Shown here: positions 10,219-21,859 of the stretch, one piece after another
Layout of the letters: the number at the start of each line of letters is the position of its first letter
Numbering within the stretch: the first letter of the stretch is position 1
Assembly: GCA_029204225.1 (NCBI GenBank)
Contig: CM055097.1
Span: 64,284,152-64,348,151, forward strand
Direction of reading: 5' to 3'
From: Diphasiastrum complanatum
Lineage: Eukaryota; Streptophyta; Lycopodiopsida; Lycopodiales; Lycopodiaceae
DNA length: 64,000 bases
The notes under the pieces: model-generated
What the model was told of the DNA's origin: nothing
What the model saw: only the letters and a program-made list of their open reading frames with translations
Databases searched by the model: none
Position numbers and translations under genes: made by a program

Positions 10219-10571
10219 TTGTATAGTTTTCATTACGTTCATGGAACATCATTGTACCCCTTTTTGGTGCCATGTGGCCCGATATTATATATTATGATGA
10301 TCCTATTCACAACATTGTCGTGATTTAGTATTGTTCTTTGTGGTTTTAGTTCAGTTGCTTCGGTTTTCTGGTTTATGATTTATGGTTGTAGAGAGAAAGA
10401 AAGAAAGATCTTTATTAATGTCCATGAAATACCCTAAGGTATATAGGACTGAAAAAGGTACATGTCAAGTATGCATGGTGGGAGCATGAAAGCTCTACCA
10501 CCTAAAAGAACAAAGAAACAATACGACAGGTAAACAAGAAATAGTGATGATAGACAAGGAGAGCCTTATCA

Positions 10572-11240
10572 TCATATAAATGTCTCTCTGCCTATGAAAT
10601 AGTGATGTAAAGTATGTTGAGACACTGTCTCTGAACGAACTGTGTCTCTTCGTCTCTGAGTGGATGGTCGGTGGCGTCTCTGCTGCCGTGAAGTCGTAGG
10701 TTGTGGCCTGTGGGCTGTCTGTCCCTCTAGTCGCCGACACTGTCTCTGCCGTCTATGCATGGAGGCGTCCGGGATCTCAGCCTCTCCATTAGAATCAGTA
10801 CTCTCCTGCATCTGCCTCCGACGTGATAAACACTCTTGTATGCTCAGCTGTATCAAGGGGGAGGTGTCAGCGTCTAGTCTTGCCATACGCAGGTCCGCCA
10901 TCTCTCGGATCATCAGCGCAACACATCTAGGGTCCTCATACGATATCAAGGTAGAGTGTGTGAGTGGATGATCCTGAAACAAGCAGTAGTATCTCCCTCG
11001 GATCTCATAGTAGGCTGGGCACTTGAAGAGAAAATGAAACTCATCCTCTACGTCGTGTGTATCACACATACGACAAATCCGAGCATATCTCGGGATGCCA
11101 CTGTATCTGCCAGTCTCAATGGCTAGCTGGTGCGAGGAAACCCGAAACTAACCCATCACTATCCGCAATCTGTGTGAGATACTATCCACTAGATATCCGG
11201 GAACAGTAGGATACCCAGCATGATCCCGAGATAGAAAATG
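10572..11240 (-). pseudogene. LINE C-terminal zinc-knuckle segment
   Basis: The minus-strand reading runs SISHRLRIVMG, a stop near 11150, then FRVSSHQLAIETGRY, YARICRMCDTHDVEDEFHF and LFKCPAYYEIRGRYY. This is the RT-associated zinc-binding end of RTE/CR1-like LINEs (CxxC, HxFxxC spacing: CRMC, then H of EFHFLFKC). One frame then continues open to 10572 with a Gln/Arg-rich end. The in-frame stop makes it non-functional. Confidence 0.7.
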
Positions 11241-11245
11241 TGTCC

Positions 11246-11248
<3 letters not shown>

Positions 11249-11290
<42 letters not shown>
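11249..11290. repeat. (AG)21 microsatellite at the LINE 5' end
   Basis: An uninterrupted AG tract lies between the LINE coding start and the right-hand copy of the 9-bp target duplication, so it arrived with the LINE or formed at the 5' junction. Confidence 0.95.
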
Positions 11291-11295
<5 letters not shown>

Positions 11296-11299
11296 GGTT

Positions 11300-12179
11300 G
11301 TTTTGTCAAAAATTGTTTCATTTAAGGCTAAAGTTCAGAATGATTCAGCTGGGTTTTTGTTCAGCATGGTTTTAGTTCCGTTTGTTGTGATCAGAGAGAG
11401 AGATAGAGAGAGGGAGAATCAGAGAAAGGGAGATTCTTGCTATGTTCATTGGGAATGCCCCAACGTGTTCTCTCTTTTTTTTTTATGGGATGCAGCTATA
11501 GCGTAAAGTTGTAAACCTAGAAGTTAATACACCTAAAAGGGACCATCCTGCACCTGAAACAGTCGACAAACTACACAATCATAATCCCCTCAATTAGAGC
11601 TTTCATCACACTACACCATCAACTGTAGTTTGTTCATGATAATGATAACATGGTCAACGATGGATGTACGAATCATAGTGCATGCATATTTCCTTCTAAA
11701 TTGACGCATATATCGTGGGGCATGTATTTACTCCATGTTATTAACATAATTGCTTTGCACCATCTGGAATTTACAATCAATAAACTTAAAATTTTAGACC
11801 TAAATTCTATCAACCATCATCATGTATGGGCTAAGCTGTAAAAACTCAATAAATGACTCATGCCATGTGATATCGAAATCTCAACATAAATGACCATACA
11901 TCACAAATGATGTTGTAAAGTGTCAAGGTAGTGTGGAATTTGGACTTTGGAGTCTATATATATATCATATACAAGTAGCTTCAAACTATAGTGCTCTTGA
12001 GTGTTACTTTCTACAATGATAATCTACTAGTAACTTTCTAGGCTAGAGGCTACATTCTACAATATTGTCCTAGCCTTTCTCGTGAGCTTTGGCCCCAACA
12101 TCTCCTCCTCCTCATCACCCTCCTCCTCAACATACTCATCCTCATTAGCTTGCTCCTAGTGCATGGCATGTGTCCACGA
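11300..12179. other. no recognisable gene
   Basis: It contains a second short GA-rich patch (11394-11430) and a (T)9 run near 11475. No coding domain was recognised. Confidence 0.5.
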
Positions 12180-12428
12180 TAGGGCAAGTAAGGGTCAAGT
12201 GGGTGCTTGAGGTAGAAGGGCATGGGAGCTTAAGACGAAGAGCTTCTTGAGTATGCCTCTTCTTTCTACTATGCATCAAGCGGTTGGGAGGAGACTTAGC
12301 AGCAATGCTCTTATGTGTTTATGCTAGGATCTTGATATGTACTTTTATCAATAAAGTGGATATTTGGTGCCTACTTTGTTGTGCTTAGGGTGTAGTTCAG
12401 ATAGCTTTGTGAGATTTGGTATCAAAGC
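12180..12428 (+). repeat. LTR 3' part and primer-binding site (gypsy remnant)
   Basis: TGGTATCAAAGC at 12417-12428 is a one-base variant of the initiator Met tRNA primer site. The preceding 230 bases include an AATAAA (about 12349), as expected in an LTR R/U5 region. The LTR start could not be fixed. Confidence 0.5.
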
Positions 12429-12780
12429 AGTCGCTTTCCAGGATTGTGTGGGGTTTGGCATCACTTTTACCTTGAGCTAGGGTTTGATGTGGGCTTGGTG
12501 AGCTAGCGCCCTATTGTAGGTGATTTTTGCGTGTTTTAAGAGCCCATAAGCTTATGGATTGGAACACTATGGTGGATTGCTGGTCTTTGGGTAGCCTTTG
12601 AGCATCTTCTGCTACTTTTCTTCCTTTTTCTCTTTGCTTTTGTAAAAATCAGCCTTCTTTGAATTTTCAAAAGTGTTTGTAACTTTTTCAATTCTCAGTA
12701 CTTTTGATCTGTCATTTGCAATAGGTGTCTTGCGGTAGGTCGCTGGTGGGGTAGAGCCTTTTGCTTTCTTGTATTTTATA

Positions 12781-13200
12781 GAAAATATGTTAAGGATTAC
12801 TCTTGTATCGCAGCACCTTTGACTGATTTAACTCAAAAGAACAAGTTTAGTGAGTGGATTGAATTACAACAGGCAACCTTTGATCATTTAAAGCTAACTA
12901 TCGCTGAGTTTCCTTGATATGGATGCGAGTGATATTACTGTGGGGGTAGTGCTGATGTAGGGGGGAAGTCCTGTAGCTTTTGAGAGCAAGAAGCTCACCT
13001 CGGCACAACAGATTTATCCAACTCATGAGAAAGAGTTGTTTGCCATCATCCATGCGTTAAAGGTATGGAGGCATTATTTGTACCGATCCTATTTTATGTG
13101 TACATTGATCATGATACAATGAGATATTTTTGCAAACAGCCTGATCTTAGAGGCCGACATGTGAGATGGTTTGAACTTATGCAAGAATTTTAGATAGAAA
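12781..13200 (+). pseudogene. gypsy RNase H remnant
   Basis: The readable order is YVKDYSCIAAPLTDL, then DMDASDITVG (RNase H first Asp, Glu-type motif shifted), SPVAFESKKLTSAQQIYP, THEKELFAIIHALKVWRHYL and a decayed region matching the second RNase H half. Several stops and frame changes are present. It may belong to the element whose primer site is at 12417, with the middle deleted. Confidence 0.75.
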
Positions 13201-13961
13201 TAATAGCATTGACTTTCTTGAGAAGTGCATTTGAGATTTTCAAAGATTTGCAGCAATGAATAAGGAGATCTACATTTGAGAATAATGCATCTGTTGGTCT
13301 CTAATATGACTTTTCAGTATGATATCTATTATCTAAACAAAGTTGGAGAAAACAAAACATTGTTGCTTCACTCAATGAAGGCTTCTAAATTTTGTTGCAC
13401 TGCTTATGCTGGTCTGGACCAATTTTCTCAAAATCAGCAAAATTTCCCGATATACAGTAAAGAATCTATACAGCCCTTTGAACTACTTTTTGGACACATT
13501 CCTTAGATATCGCAGCTTGGCTAGATTGTTTGCAACAAAAATCAGCATGTGCCATGCAGCTTTTGTGCTTCAAAGAGCTTCTGCTGGGGTGAGGAGATTA
13601 TTGAAGTTCGTACACACAGATATGTTTGACTACTGTGACCATGCCTGCCTGCCTGGACATCTAGACAGAATGCTGGTAATAAGTCCATGGATACAAATCT
13701 GATATTTTATCCTGCTACTTGAATTTATCCCGCTAATCCATTGGTGGTTACTAGTCAGATATATGAATTGCAACAGTGAATCCACTTGTAATAAAGTTTG
13801 ATCTTGACCAATTTCCCACATGCATTGTTCTGCATTAAAAGTCTGCTGCTAGTCCTTGGAGTATCAAGAAAAATGTAGAAGACACTCTTTGGCCTTAAAA
13901 AACATCATGCAGTGTGACCAGCAGTTTCTAAATTTTTGTATCAAACGTGATTCTATTTCAG
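13201..13961. other. upstream region or intron of the RRM gene
   Basis: A frame at 13406-13675 ends at a possible donor and is amino-acid-like, but its phase does not fit the exon at 13962. No start of the RRM gene was identified here. T-rich segments suggest intron. Confidence 0.4.
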
Positions 13962-16592
13962 GGCTATCCATGAAGGCAAATTTGTAAGCGTTGCTGTTCT
14001 TAATGAGACGAGAGGGGAAAGGTTCATTGTTAAAGGCAGTCTGGCTGAGGTAGACACAAACAAGAGCACCCATTTTGAAGAGTTTGATAACAGTAGAACA
14101 GAGTTTGATACAAACAAGGGATCAGTCCTTTTGCAGAGAGACGCTGTTTTGGAAGAAAATGTTAGCGATCCTGCCATCGATGGGACAGATAGCATAAAAT
14201 GGGCCGAACAGAATGGGCAAGTAGCTTATAAGTTTGGAAACAGGGAAGAGGTTACGTCTTTGGTTCATTCAGCGGATGGAAAAAGTGTTGGAGATATAAC
14301 ACAAGCGGAAACCAATCTGGAGGAAGAATTTGAAGGGAGCAAGGACAAATTCCATGAGGAACCTCCTGCGAAGAGTATAGCAAGGAACTTACCTGAAGAA
14401 TCTCCTTCTGAAGCTATATATCTGCGGAAAAGGGTTGGTAAAATACCTGGAGAAATTGAGGGACATGGTCGTATTCTGGAAAAAATACGTTCCCTTGGCG
14501 CTTGCAGCACTTTGCCTCAAAAGCACGAGAATGAGACATCATATTCTGAAATGCATGACTTAGACCATGACCGCCAGATTGGCAGTGAGGAAAAGTTTGA
14601 TGCTCCTGAGCATCTGGGATCTCTCAAGGGGTTTCCCTCTGAAATTAATGGAACTGACCAGAAAAAAAAGCCTTTTCTGTCAGCTGATTTACAGCCTCCT
14701 AGGCACAGAGCGTATGTTAAATTTTTGAATCCAACGGCTACCAACGATGACCTGCTACAGGCTTTTGCAGATTGTGGAGAAATTGTCAAAGCTCAAGCAG
14801 TAAAACCAACTAAGCAGAATACAAGATTTACATATGGGTTTGTGGACTTCAAGGTGTGTTTTCACTTTTGCTCGACATTCATTGCTTTAGCTTTTGTAGC
14901 ATAGAAGTTACGATTGTAACAAGAGTAACATGGTTTTATGGCCAAATGAGTCCTGCACATTTATCAATTTTTACAACCAGTTCTCTGACGACCTACGATT
15001 TGCAACTGTTTACTCATTTCCTTACTCCAGTTAAACTTGTAGTAAAGTTTACAGTTCCACTACTGGTTTGACTCATATGTTTGGAGTTCCTGTATTTTCT
15101 TTTTCATAATAGTGCAAGAACACTAAATCCATCTGTTTTTGAATCTGCAGACAGCAGCTGGACTCAGCAGGGCATTAAGAAAGAATGCCAAAATCAAAGG
15201 CTTCAAGGTTGAAATAGAGCCCAGTCCATTGCATACATCAGATGGTATCAGTAATTGGAACCTGGATTTTAGTATTTTGAAAAAACTGGAGCCTACAAGC
15301 ACCTCATCATCTCATAGTGCATCACTCTTGTCCATGTTGAAGTCATCAAGCACAGAGAAAGTTAATAATTCAGCGGATAACTTTGATATATCAAAAGTAA
15401 TCAGTTTAATGAGGGCTGCACATGCAACTAAACCAGAAGACTTGAAAAAATCAGAGCAAACTGTGACAAATTCCCAAAATGCGTATGTGGTTGGCATCCG
15501 AGACCTCCCTACAGCTGTGAATCTGCATCAAGTTCAACAAGCTCTTTCTGTATTTGGTGAAATTGCTCACTCATATATGACAAAGGGGGAACATGATAGC
15601 AGTGATGCATATGTAGAGTTCATGGTATGCCATCAGTAATTCATTTTCTTTAATCATATTGTAATTGGCAAAAAAATTGAATTAGGATGGCAGTATGACT
15701 TTAATAAAGGAATATTGGTATGGCCTCACAGGGTAATAGAGGTATAACTTGCTTACAACACTTCATACTTAGATCCAAGTTTTGGCTCAGTGATGCAATC
15801 TGTTAATTGATTGCATTTGAACCTTAGAAGGATTCTATGTGCATCAATAAAAATGATTTTGAGATTCATGAAGATTGTGTTTTTCCAGTTGGAGGAAGCA
15901 AAAGAAAATGCCTTGGCACTTCATTGTTTATACATCAATGGCCTGCAACTACGAATCAGCAGGATAGATTCTCCGAAGTCAGCAGTCATAAGAATTTCAA
16001 ACATTCACAGGGACACCGCAAAGAGCGAAATCCTTTCTGCCTGCATGGCATGTGGTCAAGTTGCTAGAATTGAGCCAAGAATCGAAGGTGTGGTTGATGT
16101 GTACTTTGAAAGAAGAGAGCTGAAAAATGTAAACACAATTTTAGACAGGTAGAGGCTGCCCCTTGATTTGATCGTAGTTAGATCCTTGGTAACCTATATT
16201 CCAAAATGTCTTTTTGTAACTGATAAATAAGACAAATTTATAATAGTTTCCAAATGTCTTTGAATCAAACAATCATTATTGCTAGTGAGTCTTGGATGTT
16301 AAGACTGCTTCTGTGGGTTGTCTCTGTGTTTGCCATGAATGTACTCGACAGGTTTGAGATCCATGAATGTCTTCTGTCTTTCTGCAGGTTGAATGAGATA
16401 GTTCGTGATCACAAGAGGTGGATGGCAAATCCAGCACCCATATATGAGAATGGTGCTGCTCATGATGATCAATTCATTCGATTGCAAAAAGACAAGCTTT
16501 TCAAAGACATTCAAAAGTTTTTGCAGCACATTAACATGTATTTTGAGGACTTGAACAGGTTGGATAAGGCCGATGAGATAATTAAATCATAG
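13962..16592 (+). CDS. multi-RRM RNA-binding protein, 3' four exons
   Basis: Four exons join in one frame (609 residues plus stop): 13962-14853, 15151-15624, 15889-16148 and 16388-16592. All have GT-AG borders. The first needs one base from an unseen upstream exon, so the N-terminus is missing. A long acidic, low-complexity region (residues 1 to about 245 of the visible part) precedes RRM1, whose RNP2-like VKFLNP and RNP1-like YGFVDF sit on either side of the first intron. RRM2 (YVVGIRDLP to DAYVEFM, continuing LEEAKENALALH) and a weaker RRM3 (VIRISNIHRD) follow. The end is basic and alpha-helical (LNEIVRDHKRWMANPAPI). Such proteins bind RNA in the nucleus; the exact family is not recognised. 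No stops or frame breaks occur, so it looks functional. Confidence 0.8.
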
Positions 16593-17040
16593 CATTTAAT
16601 CCCTAAGACTGAAAATGTATTTTTATCTCTCAAATACTCAATATTGCACTGTGGATATCCATGGTGGGAGCCAGTGGGATTGCAATCTTAAAGGACTCAA
16701 ACTATTAAGTCTTTTTGTAAAGGTGATACAGGACCCTTCAAGTCTTAGGTTTATAGGCCAGAGGCCCTTACACGACCTAATGATTCCACGTTTGGCATGG
16801 AATGACCACTCTGACACTGATTTTTTCCTTAAAAAAGGATCACGTGGTGTGCTTGCCCCTGCTGATGCACATAACGATATTCTTTATCTAAATTCTCAAA
16901 TCTGTCTCCATTTTCATGATTCGATGCAAGAAAGTGTGCAACCATGGAGCTGGGGTCTTTGTCTTATGTACAAGTATGATGTTGAGTTACTTAGGTCAGT
17001 TTGCCTCTTCAACAAAAGGATCAAGTTGAAGAGATAAAAA
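16593..17040. other. 3' UTR or downstream region of the RRM gene
   Basis: No domain was recognised; a short open frame at 16615-17037 has no supporting feature. The 9-bp repeat ATGCCAACT at 17041 marks the edge of the next element. Confidence 0.4.
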
Positions 17041-17049
17041 ATGCCAACT

Positions 17050-17787
17050 TTAGAAACCTGTTCCGACCCTTTTGGGCTGGAATGTACTGTACGTTCCGGA
17101 ACGTACTGGGTCGGAACGTTTTTTCCAAAATAAAAAAAAACAGGTGTTAAAAGTGCCACCTGCTGGCCACGATCTCCGTACTTCTTGATAATACATTAAG
17201 CGTTGCTTGATGATACATTGCGGGATGCTGGATAGTAACGCTGGAAAATATACAGTTCAAGCAGAAACAAAATTTGAAAAAGCTAGTAATTATCGGTTAC
17301 TTTCACGTGCTCCACATCTCTGTCATACTCATTTGCGTGTATTTTTTCTAAGTTTCTGTTGCTACTGTGCTACTTGTCACTGTGTTGTGAACATATTCAG
17401 ATGACTGGACCTTTCAATATTTTCGTTGCATTCCGTATCTCGGTTATGCATGAAATCTAATGCTATATCTGAAAACTCACCCTCTATCTCGATGTCTGTG
17501 CCTTGTCTGACGATAATGCATATCTTGTCTGACTGCTGATACAGAGCTGCTTAAAGCCAAAAAATCTCGCAAAAGTTAATAAAATTCTTGCAGCTTCCGT
17601 TGATCCTATAATAGCTATCTGAGCCACGTTCTTAAGCTCTCGCTGATCCTAGATTCGCTATTCCGTTCCTTATCTCTATTCCTTCGTTAAAAAATAACGT
17701 ATTTTAAAAAAAAATTGGTCAAGTTCCTGAACGGAACGCATTCTGAAATGTGTTCCAGAACGCATTCCGTTCTGGAACGGGCAACTA
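17050..17787. mobile_element. inverted-repeat element with 9-bp target duplication
   Basis: ATGCCAACT occurs at 17041-17049 and 17790-17798. The enclosed unit begins TAGAAACCTGTTCC, and its other end reads TAGTTGCCCGTTCC on the opposite strand. Each end carries a cluster of GTTCC/GGAAC palindromes (for example CGTTCCGGAACG at 17092), giving imperfect terminal inverted repeats of about 60 bases. The interior has no coding potential. A 9-bp duplication with longish inverted repeats fits a non-autonomous Mutator-like element; hAT elements normally make 8 bp. Two extra bases between the right end and the duplication leave the exact border open. Confidence 0.65.
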
Positions 17788-17798
17788 AGATGCCAACT

Positions 17799-19424
17799 AG
17801 ATGTTTTGATCTTGCTTGATAGGTATCTAGAAGAATTGGCTCAAAATACTTTCTAATCAATTCTATAGTTCTTAAAGAGAATACATAATTTTTTGTTTGT
17901 TTATTACAGAGTAACCGTTAGATGAAGTTTCAGACATAAAAAAAGTGGGCAGCCTGTAGAAAGCTTAAATTAATCTTTACTTAGTACTTATCTACTTGCA
18001 TCGAAGTTTATGGCAGTTTCATTTTTCATAGTGTGGTTTTGGTATTACAATTACACACCGGATTACTAAGAATTTGGCTTTCAAATCATAGATGACAAGG
18101 AAGAAAGGGGAGAGGAAGAATATTATTGAAGCATGTTTTGGACGACAAAAATTAACAGTTCCTTCATTTGCAAAACTAGGTTGGTTTTGGTGCTTTATCA
18201 AGGCATCCATTGATTTTTGGTTTTTCCCTACTCTTGTTTAAGTTGAATGGATTTTTGGTTTGTGTGGTAAGGGTGCTGAGCTAACTGTTTATTTCCTTTC
18301 CTTTTAGTACTGTCTACCCTTGGCCGGCAGCTTTGTTGCCACATTACACTTAGATGCTTGTCCTTTTGCTGTGCTTTATGCCTTTCTACCTTTTGAAATT
18401 AAACCTTGCTTGCTTTATGGTGATGTGGTTGCTGTGCTTTATGTCTTTTTACCTTTTGAAATTAAAACTTGCTTGCTTTATGGTGATGTGGTTTTCTGGT
18501 TTTAGTTTTATGTTAGCTTTTGATGCTTTGGTCTTCGGTATGGAGACTGATACTGCTGCTCCAGTTACACCCTCATTTTTGTCAGTTATTAGTTGAAGTT
18601 TATAAATATTGGATCTGTATCTCTGAAAAAAGTGCTCTTTTTTAGCTCAATCCCTGCATTTTTTTTAAGGGTGAATTTTGCACAAAGTTGATGATCGTTA
18701 TTTTTTAATTTTTTAAAACAAGACGAACATTTATACACTTTCATCTATACCTCAATTTTTATGCAATCTTAGGCTTCTTCCTTCTAGCATAAGGTAGGGT
18801 CCTATCAATAGATTGGTTCATCGATAAATTGTTAATAAGAACTCCCCAGTGGAGACAAATTTGTCATTATATTCATTTTTGGCCAGATCTGATGTATTGG
18901 GCTGTCCAAACCCCACTAATGTAGCACATTTCTAGATATTCACTTGACAGTAATGGATCAAAGCCTAAGCCACACATAAGTAAGTTACTGATTTTAGTGT
19001 GATAGAAAGATGGGTAACATATATTTGAGAGACATCCAAAAAAGGCACAAGAACTTGAAAACCATAATGCAATGAGATGCCGGAACATAAAAAATCAATT
19101 CTTTAAAAATAACACATCTTTTCCCAAATACCCTCGGCTTGGGTTTGGGATAATGCATAAAATTATAAAAAAAGTAACGTCTCAACTGTTTTGAGTTGCG
19201 ACATGGATGACAACTGAGGGCATGTGTAGACATCTATCTACATTTCTCGTAAGGATATATTGTTTTAGCAAAATGTTTGTTGTGGATGGGTGCAAGTGAG
19301 CATGCTATTTTCAACTTGAAGATTTGGTAAGAGATGTTTAGTTTAAAATAGGCTCAACTAGCTGACTTTTTGCCAAGCTTTTTTTGGTATTGTTATAAAG
19401 TTGGTTTTAAAGTTTTTTAGCCAA
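17799..19424. other. no recognisable gene
   Basis: AT-rich DNA with a 63-bp tandem duplication at 18366-18491. No coding or element domain was recognised. Confidence 0.5.
18366..18491. repeat. tandem duplication, 2 x 63 bp
   Basis: 18366-18428 and 18429-18491 differ at only a few bases (TATGCC/TATGTC, TCTACC/TTTACC, AAACC/AAAAC). The unit length is a multiple of three, but no gene is supported. Confidence 0.95.
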
Positions 19425-19452
19425 GCGCGCGCGCGCGCGCACACACACACAA
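19425..19452. repeat. (GC)n(AC)n alternating purine-pyrimidine tract
   Basis: Sixteen or so bases of GC dinucleotides run directly into AC dinucleotides, a classic sequence with Z-DNA potential. Confidence 0.95.
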
Positions 19453-20330
19453 TGAAATTCCTTGTGTTTTCTTGCGAACTAGCTTGGTGTGACCATGGTA
19501 TTGTAGCAAGTGTTTTTTGTGGCCCAATGGATGCCACATCTAATCAACTTAAATTTGATCAAAATGCAAGACCTCGATGGCTACAAGCTTTGCAGTTGCA
19601 TTTTGTTGTATATGTTTTTGGCTTCGTGACAAATTTTTACCACGCCTTCTCTTTACATCTTCAACGGTCGTCAAGCAATATGTTATCCATTGATATTGTG
19701 AAGAATCATTCTATATGCCAAATCTCTATACAATGGAAGCTATGGCCAACTAAAAGGTCTAGAACTTTTGGTCAACTTTGTATGCTTCATTTAGTGCTAG
19801 AAAGATCTGTTCAAGATCTGGGTGTTTAGTCCGTTCAATGTCTTGGTTGAGGGATTACAACCTTCAGCCCATGATTTCAACTACACTTTTCTTCTTGGCC
19901 TTATTTACCTTTAGGTTGTTAACTTAAGTTCAAATGTGGTTCAAGATATTGGCTACATTTTTGGATTTTCAGGCCATACAGGCCACTCATGATGCCAAAA
20001 GGAGTTTGTGGCCTCTAACTCCTAAGTTGGAGTTCTCTGGACAACGCCTCTAACATTTTTGGGGGTTTTCAGAGATCTTGAGCCACAATGTGGATAAACT
20101 ATATCTCTTAAGATTTGACGAGTTCAATTTGTGTGACCTCAGACCTGCATCTTGCTTCAAAATTTGGGGCTAAAAAGAGCCTCAATTATTCTTTGACTTG
20201 GGTTGTGCAAATTCAGGACTTTTTGGACAAAAATGTGAGTTTTCTAATGGGGACTTGAGCCTTTGGGCTCAAGGTTTTAAGCTTGATCTAGTTCGTGTCT
20301 CTTTTCTTTGAATATAGAGCCATAGATGTG
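19453..20330. other. no recognisable gene
   Basis: One open frame (19401-19829) crosses the dinucleotide tract but shows no domain. The rest has no coding signal. Confidence 0.4.
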
Positions 20331-20804
20331 TCAGAATGAAAACCATTCAATAGAAGTAACCTGTTGTAAAGTTAGACCAATTTTAATGTATACCATCATT
20401 ACTAAATGCTCAAATAAAGGAGACAAACTTGTCATAACAGCATCTGCATGTGCAAAGGGTGATCCTATCAGCTTATCCAGCAAGAATTTGACATGAGTCA
20501 CATGATAACTTATAGTGGTAGATTCTAACATTTTGCAAGAAAATAGCTTCTATCTTAGAAATAGTCATATGGTTTCACACCTTGGGTCTCATAAAGTCTT
20601 ATGAGAATGTCCCAAGTCTGCTTGGAAGAGGTGCAATCTATTGATGTGAGAGATTTGTGGATCTTTGAAATTTAGAGTAATCAATGCAAGGACCTTAGAG
20701 GTCCTTTGCTTCCATTTAGATATTGCCAAAAGGTCAATGCTAGGTTTGTCTTTAGTTCCATCATTCAACAACATTGATACTAAGGTTTGATTGAAAAACA
20801 ACAC
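20331..20804 (-). pseudogene. copia gag remnant
   Basis: The minus strand reads ISKWKQRTSKVLALITLNF then HINRLHLFQADLGHSHKTL, and further on VTHVKFLLDKLIG. The pattern of W, ALxLI and a later VxHxxxLxxxL matches the UBN2/gag region of Ty1/copia elements. Stops break it into three frames. The LTR edge at 21484-21489 lies upstream on the same strand, so the order is pol end, LTR, gag. Confidence 0.5.
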
Positions 20805-21483
20805 TGATACAAATGGAATGAAATTGATAATTTTCTAAAAGTATCCTATATAAATTATGCAACCATGTGTATGCAAGCATGTCATAAAAAGGTTGTGAAC
20901 TTCCTGAAGCTTGTTCACACGTGAATAAGTCCAACTTAGAACTGAACTTGGGATAACTAGTAGTATCCTCCAGATGGATCAAGATTTGATTCAAGATTTT
21001 GAGAGGTCTTGAGTTTTCTCCTTGGAGGGTACCATTATTGAGCCACTCAAGCTAGATCAAAATTGGACTCAAGATTTCAAAAGCCCTTGTAGTATGGACA
21101 CCATGGAAGGTGTTGAGTTAAAATCTTTAAGTTGGTCATCATAGAAGCTATTGAGTTGACTTATTGAATCAAAATTAAGATCAAGATCAAGGTCTTGAAA
21201 GACACTCATCATAGAAGACATCTAGCTGAAATTGAGACTCAATATCAAGATCGAGAGGTCCAGAATGTTGCCACAAAAGGTGGAAAGTCATCAAGATGAC
21301 TTAAGGTCATCAAGATTTTGATCCCCCCTTTGAATTACATATTTTGTAAATCAATTTTGTAAGTATTTGTAGGTATTGATACTATGGTAGGTTCTCTTGA
21401 CATTGTTTGCAAAAATGATTAAAAAATGTAGGTGTTTGTGTGTGACAAAATTTGCAGGCTTCTATAAGCTTAATTTTTTTTTT
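20805..21483 (-). repeat. copia LTR region (inner edge uncertain)
   Basis: This lies on the minus strand between the polypurine tract at 21490 and the gag remnant. It begins TGTTGGA on that strand. The opposite LTR end was not found, and no primer-binding site is visible. Confidence 0.35.
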
Positions 21484-21760
21484 CCAACAATCCCCCCTTA
21501 ATTCAACTGTAAAAAAATTTGCAAATTAGGAATCTTCTTGAGTTTCAGATAACTATCTGTTCAAAGAGTTTTGGTAAGTATATTTGCAATCGTACAATTA
21601 GTTGCACAATAAATAGATTCAATATCTTTTGTCAAGAAATTTTTCTTTGAAAAATTGAAATTGAATTTGAATATGTTGTCTTTAATAATAATTCTCCTTT
21701 ATTAGCTAATCATGAATACTTCATTCATCCAATGCACCATCTTGACATTGAAAATGCTTC
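21484..21760 (-). pseudogene. copia RNase H end with polypurine tract and LTR edge
   Basis: On the minus strand DIESIYCATNCTIANILTKT is followed by a stop and YLKLKK, matching the end of copia RNase H, where (A)DIxTKxL is conserved. After it come AAGGGGGGA (polypurine tract) and TGTTGGA, the start of a 3' LTR at 21489. The earlier RNase H part up to about 21760 is readable only in fragments. Confidence 0.65.
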
Positions 21761-21859
21761 AATGTAGTTGGTGTTTGTGGATAAACCACACTCTTTGTCT
21801 TTCAATTCAATTATCATTCCCACCCCCAAAATTTTTGATTATAATTCTATGATCTAGAC

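Larger units (their letters stand above)
2428..10380 (+). mobile_element. hAT-type DNA transposon, broken and nested
   Basis: A plus-strand transposase-like gene can be followed in order: a BED-like zinc finger (about 3429-3500), a proline/serine repeat linker (3638-3832), a DUF659-type domain (4085-4727), the hAT C-terminal dimerisation motif (9057-9307) and an acidic, RG-rich tail ending at a stop near 10216. The probable 5' end is an inverted-repeat-rich motif at 2428-2490. A minus-strand gypsy element splits it, and the roughly 250-300 residues normally between DUF659 and the dimerisation motif are absent. The right terminus was not found; a LINE sits at 10390. Frames change several times, so it encodes no functional transposase. 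Confidence 0.7.
10390..11290 (-). mobile_element. 5'-truncated LINE copy with 9-bp target duplication
   Basis: TATGGTTGT stands at 10381-10389 and again at 11291-11299, exactly flanking the unit. On the minus strand the insert starts with about 21 CT units and continues into LINE C-terminal coding sequence (11240-10572). It ends with AATAAAG followed by a TTTC-rich simple tail (10410-10390). Target duplication, polyadenylation-like signal, simple 3' tail and 5' truncation are the marks of target-primed reverse transcription. The insertion lies just beyond the hAT gene's stop codon. Size 901 bp. Confidence 0.8.

Noticed and set aside
13406-13675. Possible exon with donor at 13676, upstream of the RRM gene
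   Set aside because: Its ending phase (0) does not match the exon at 13962, and no domain is visible.
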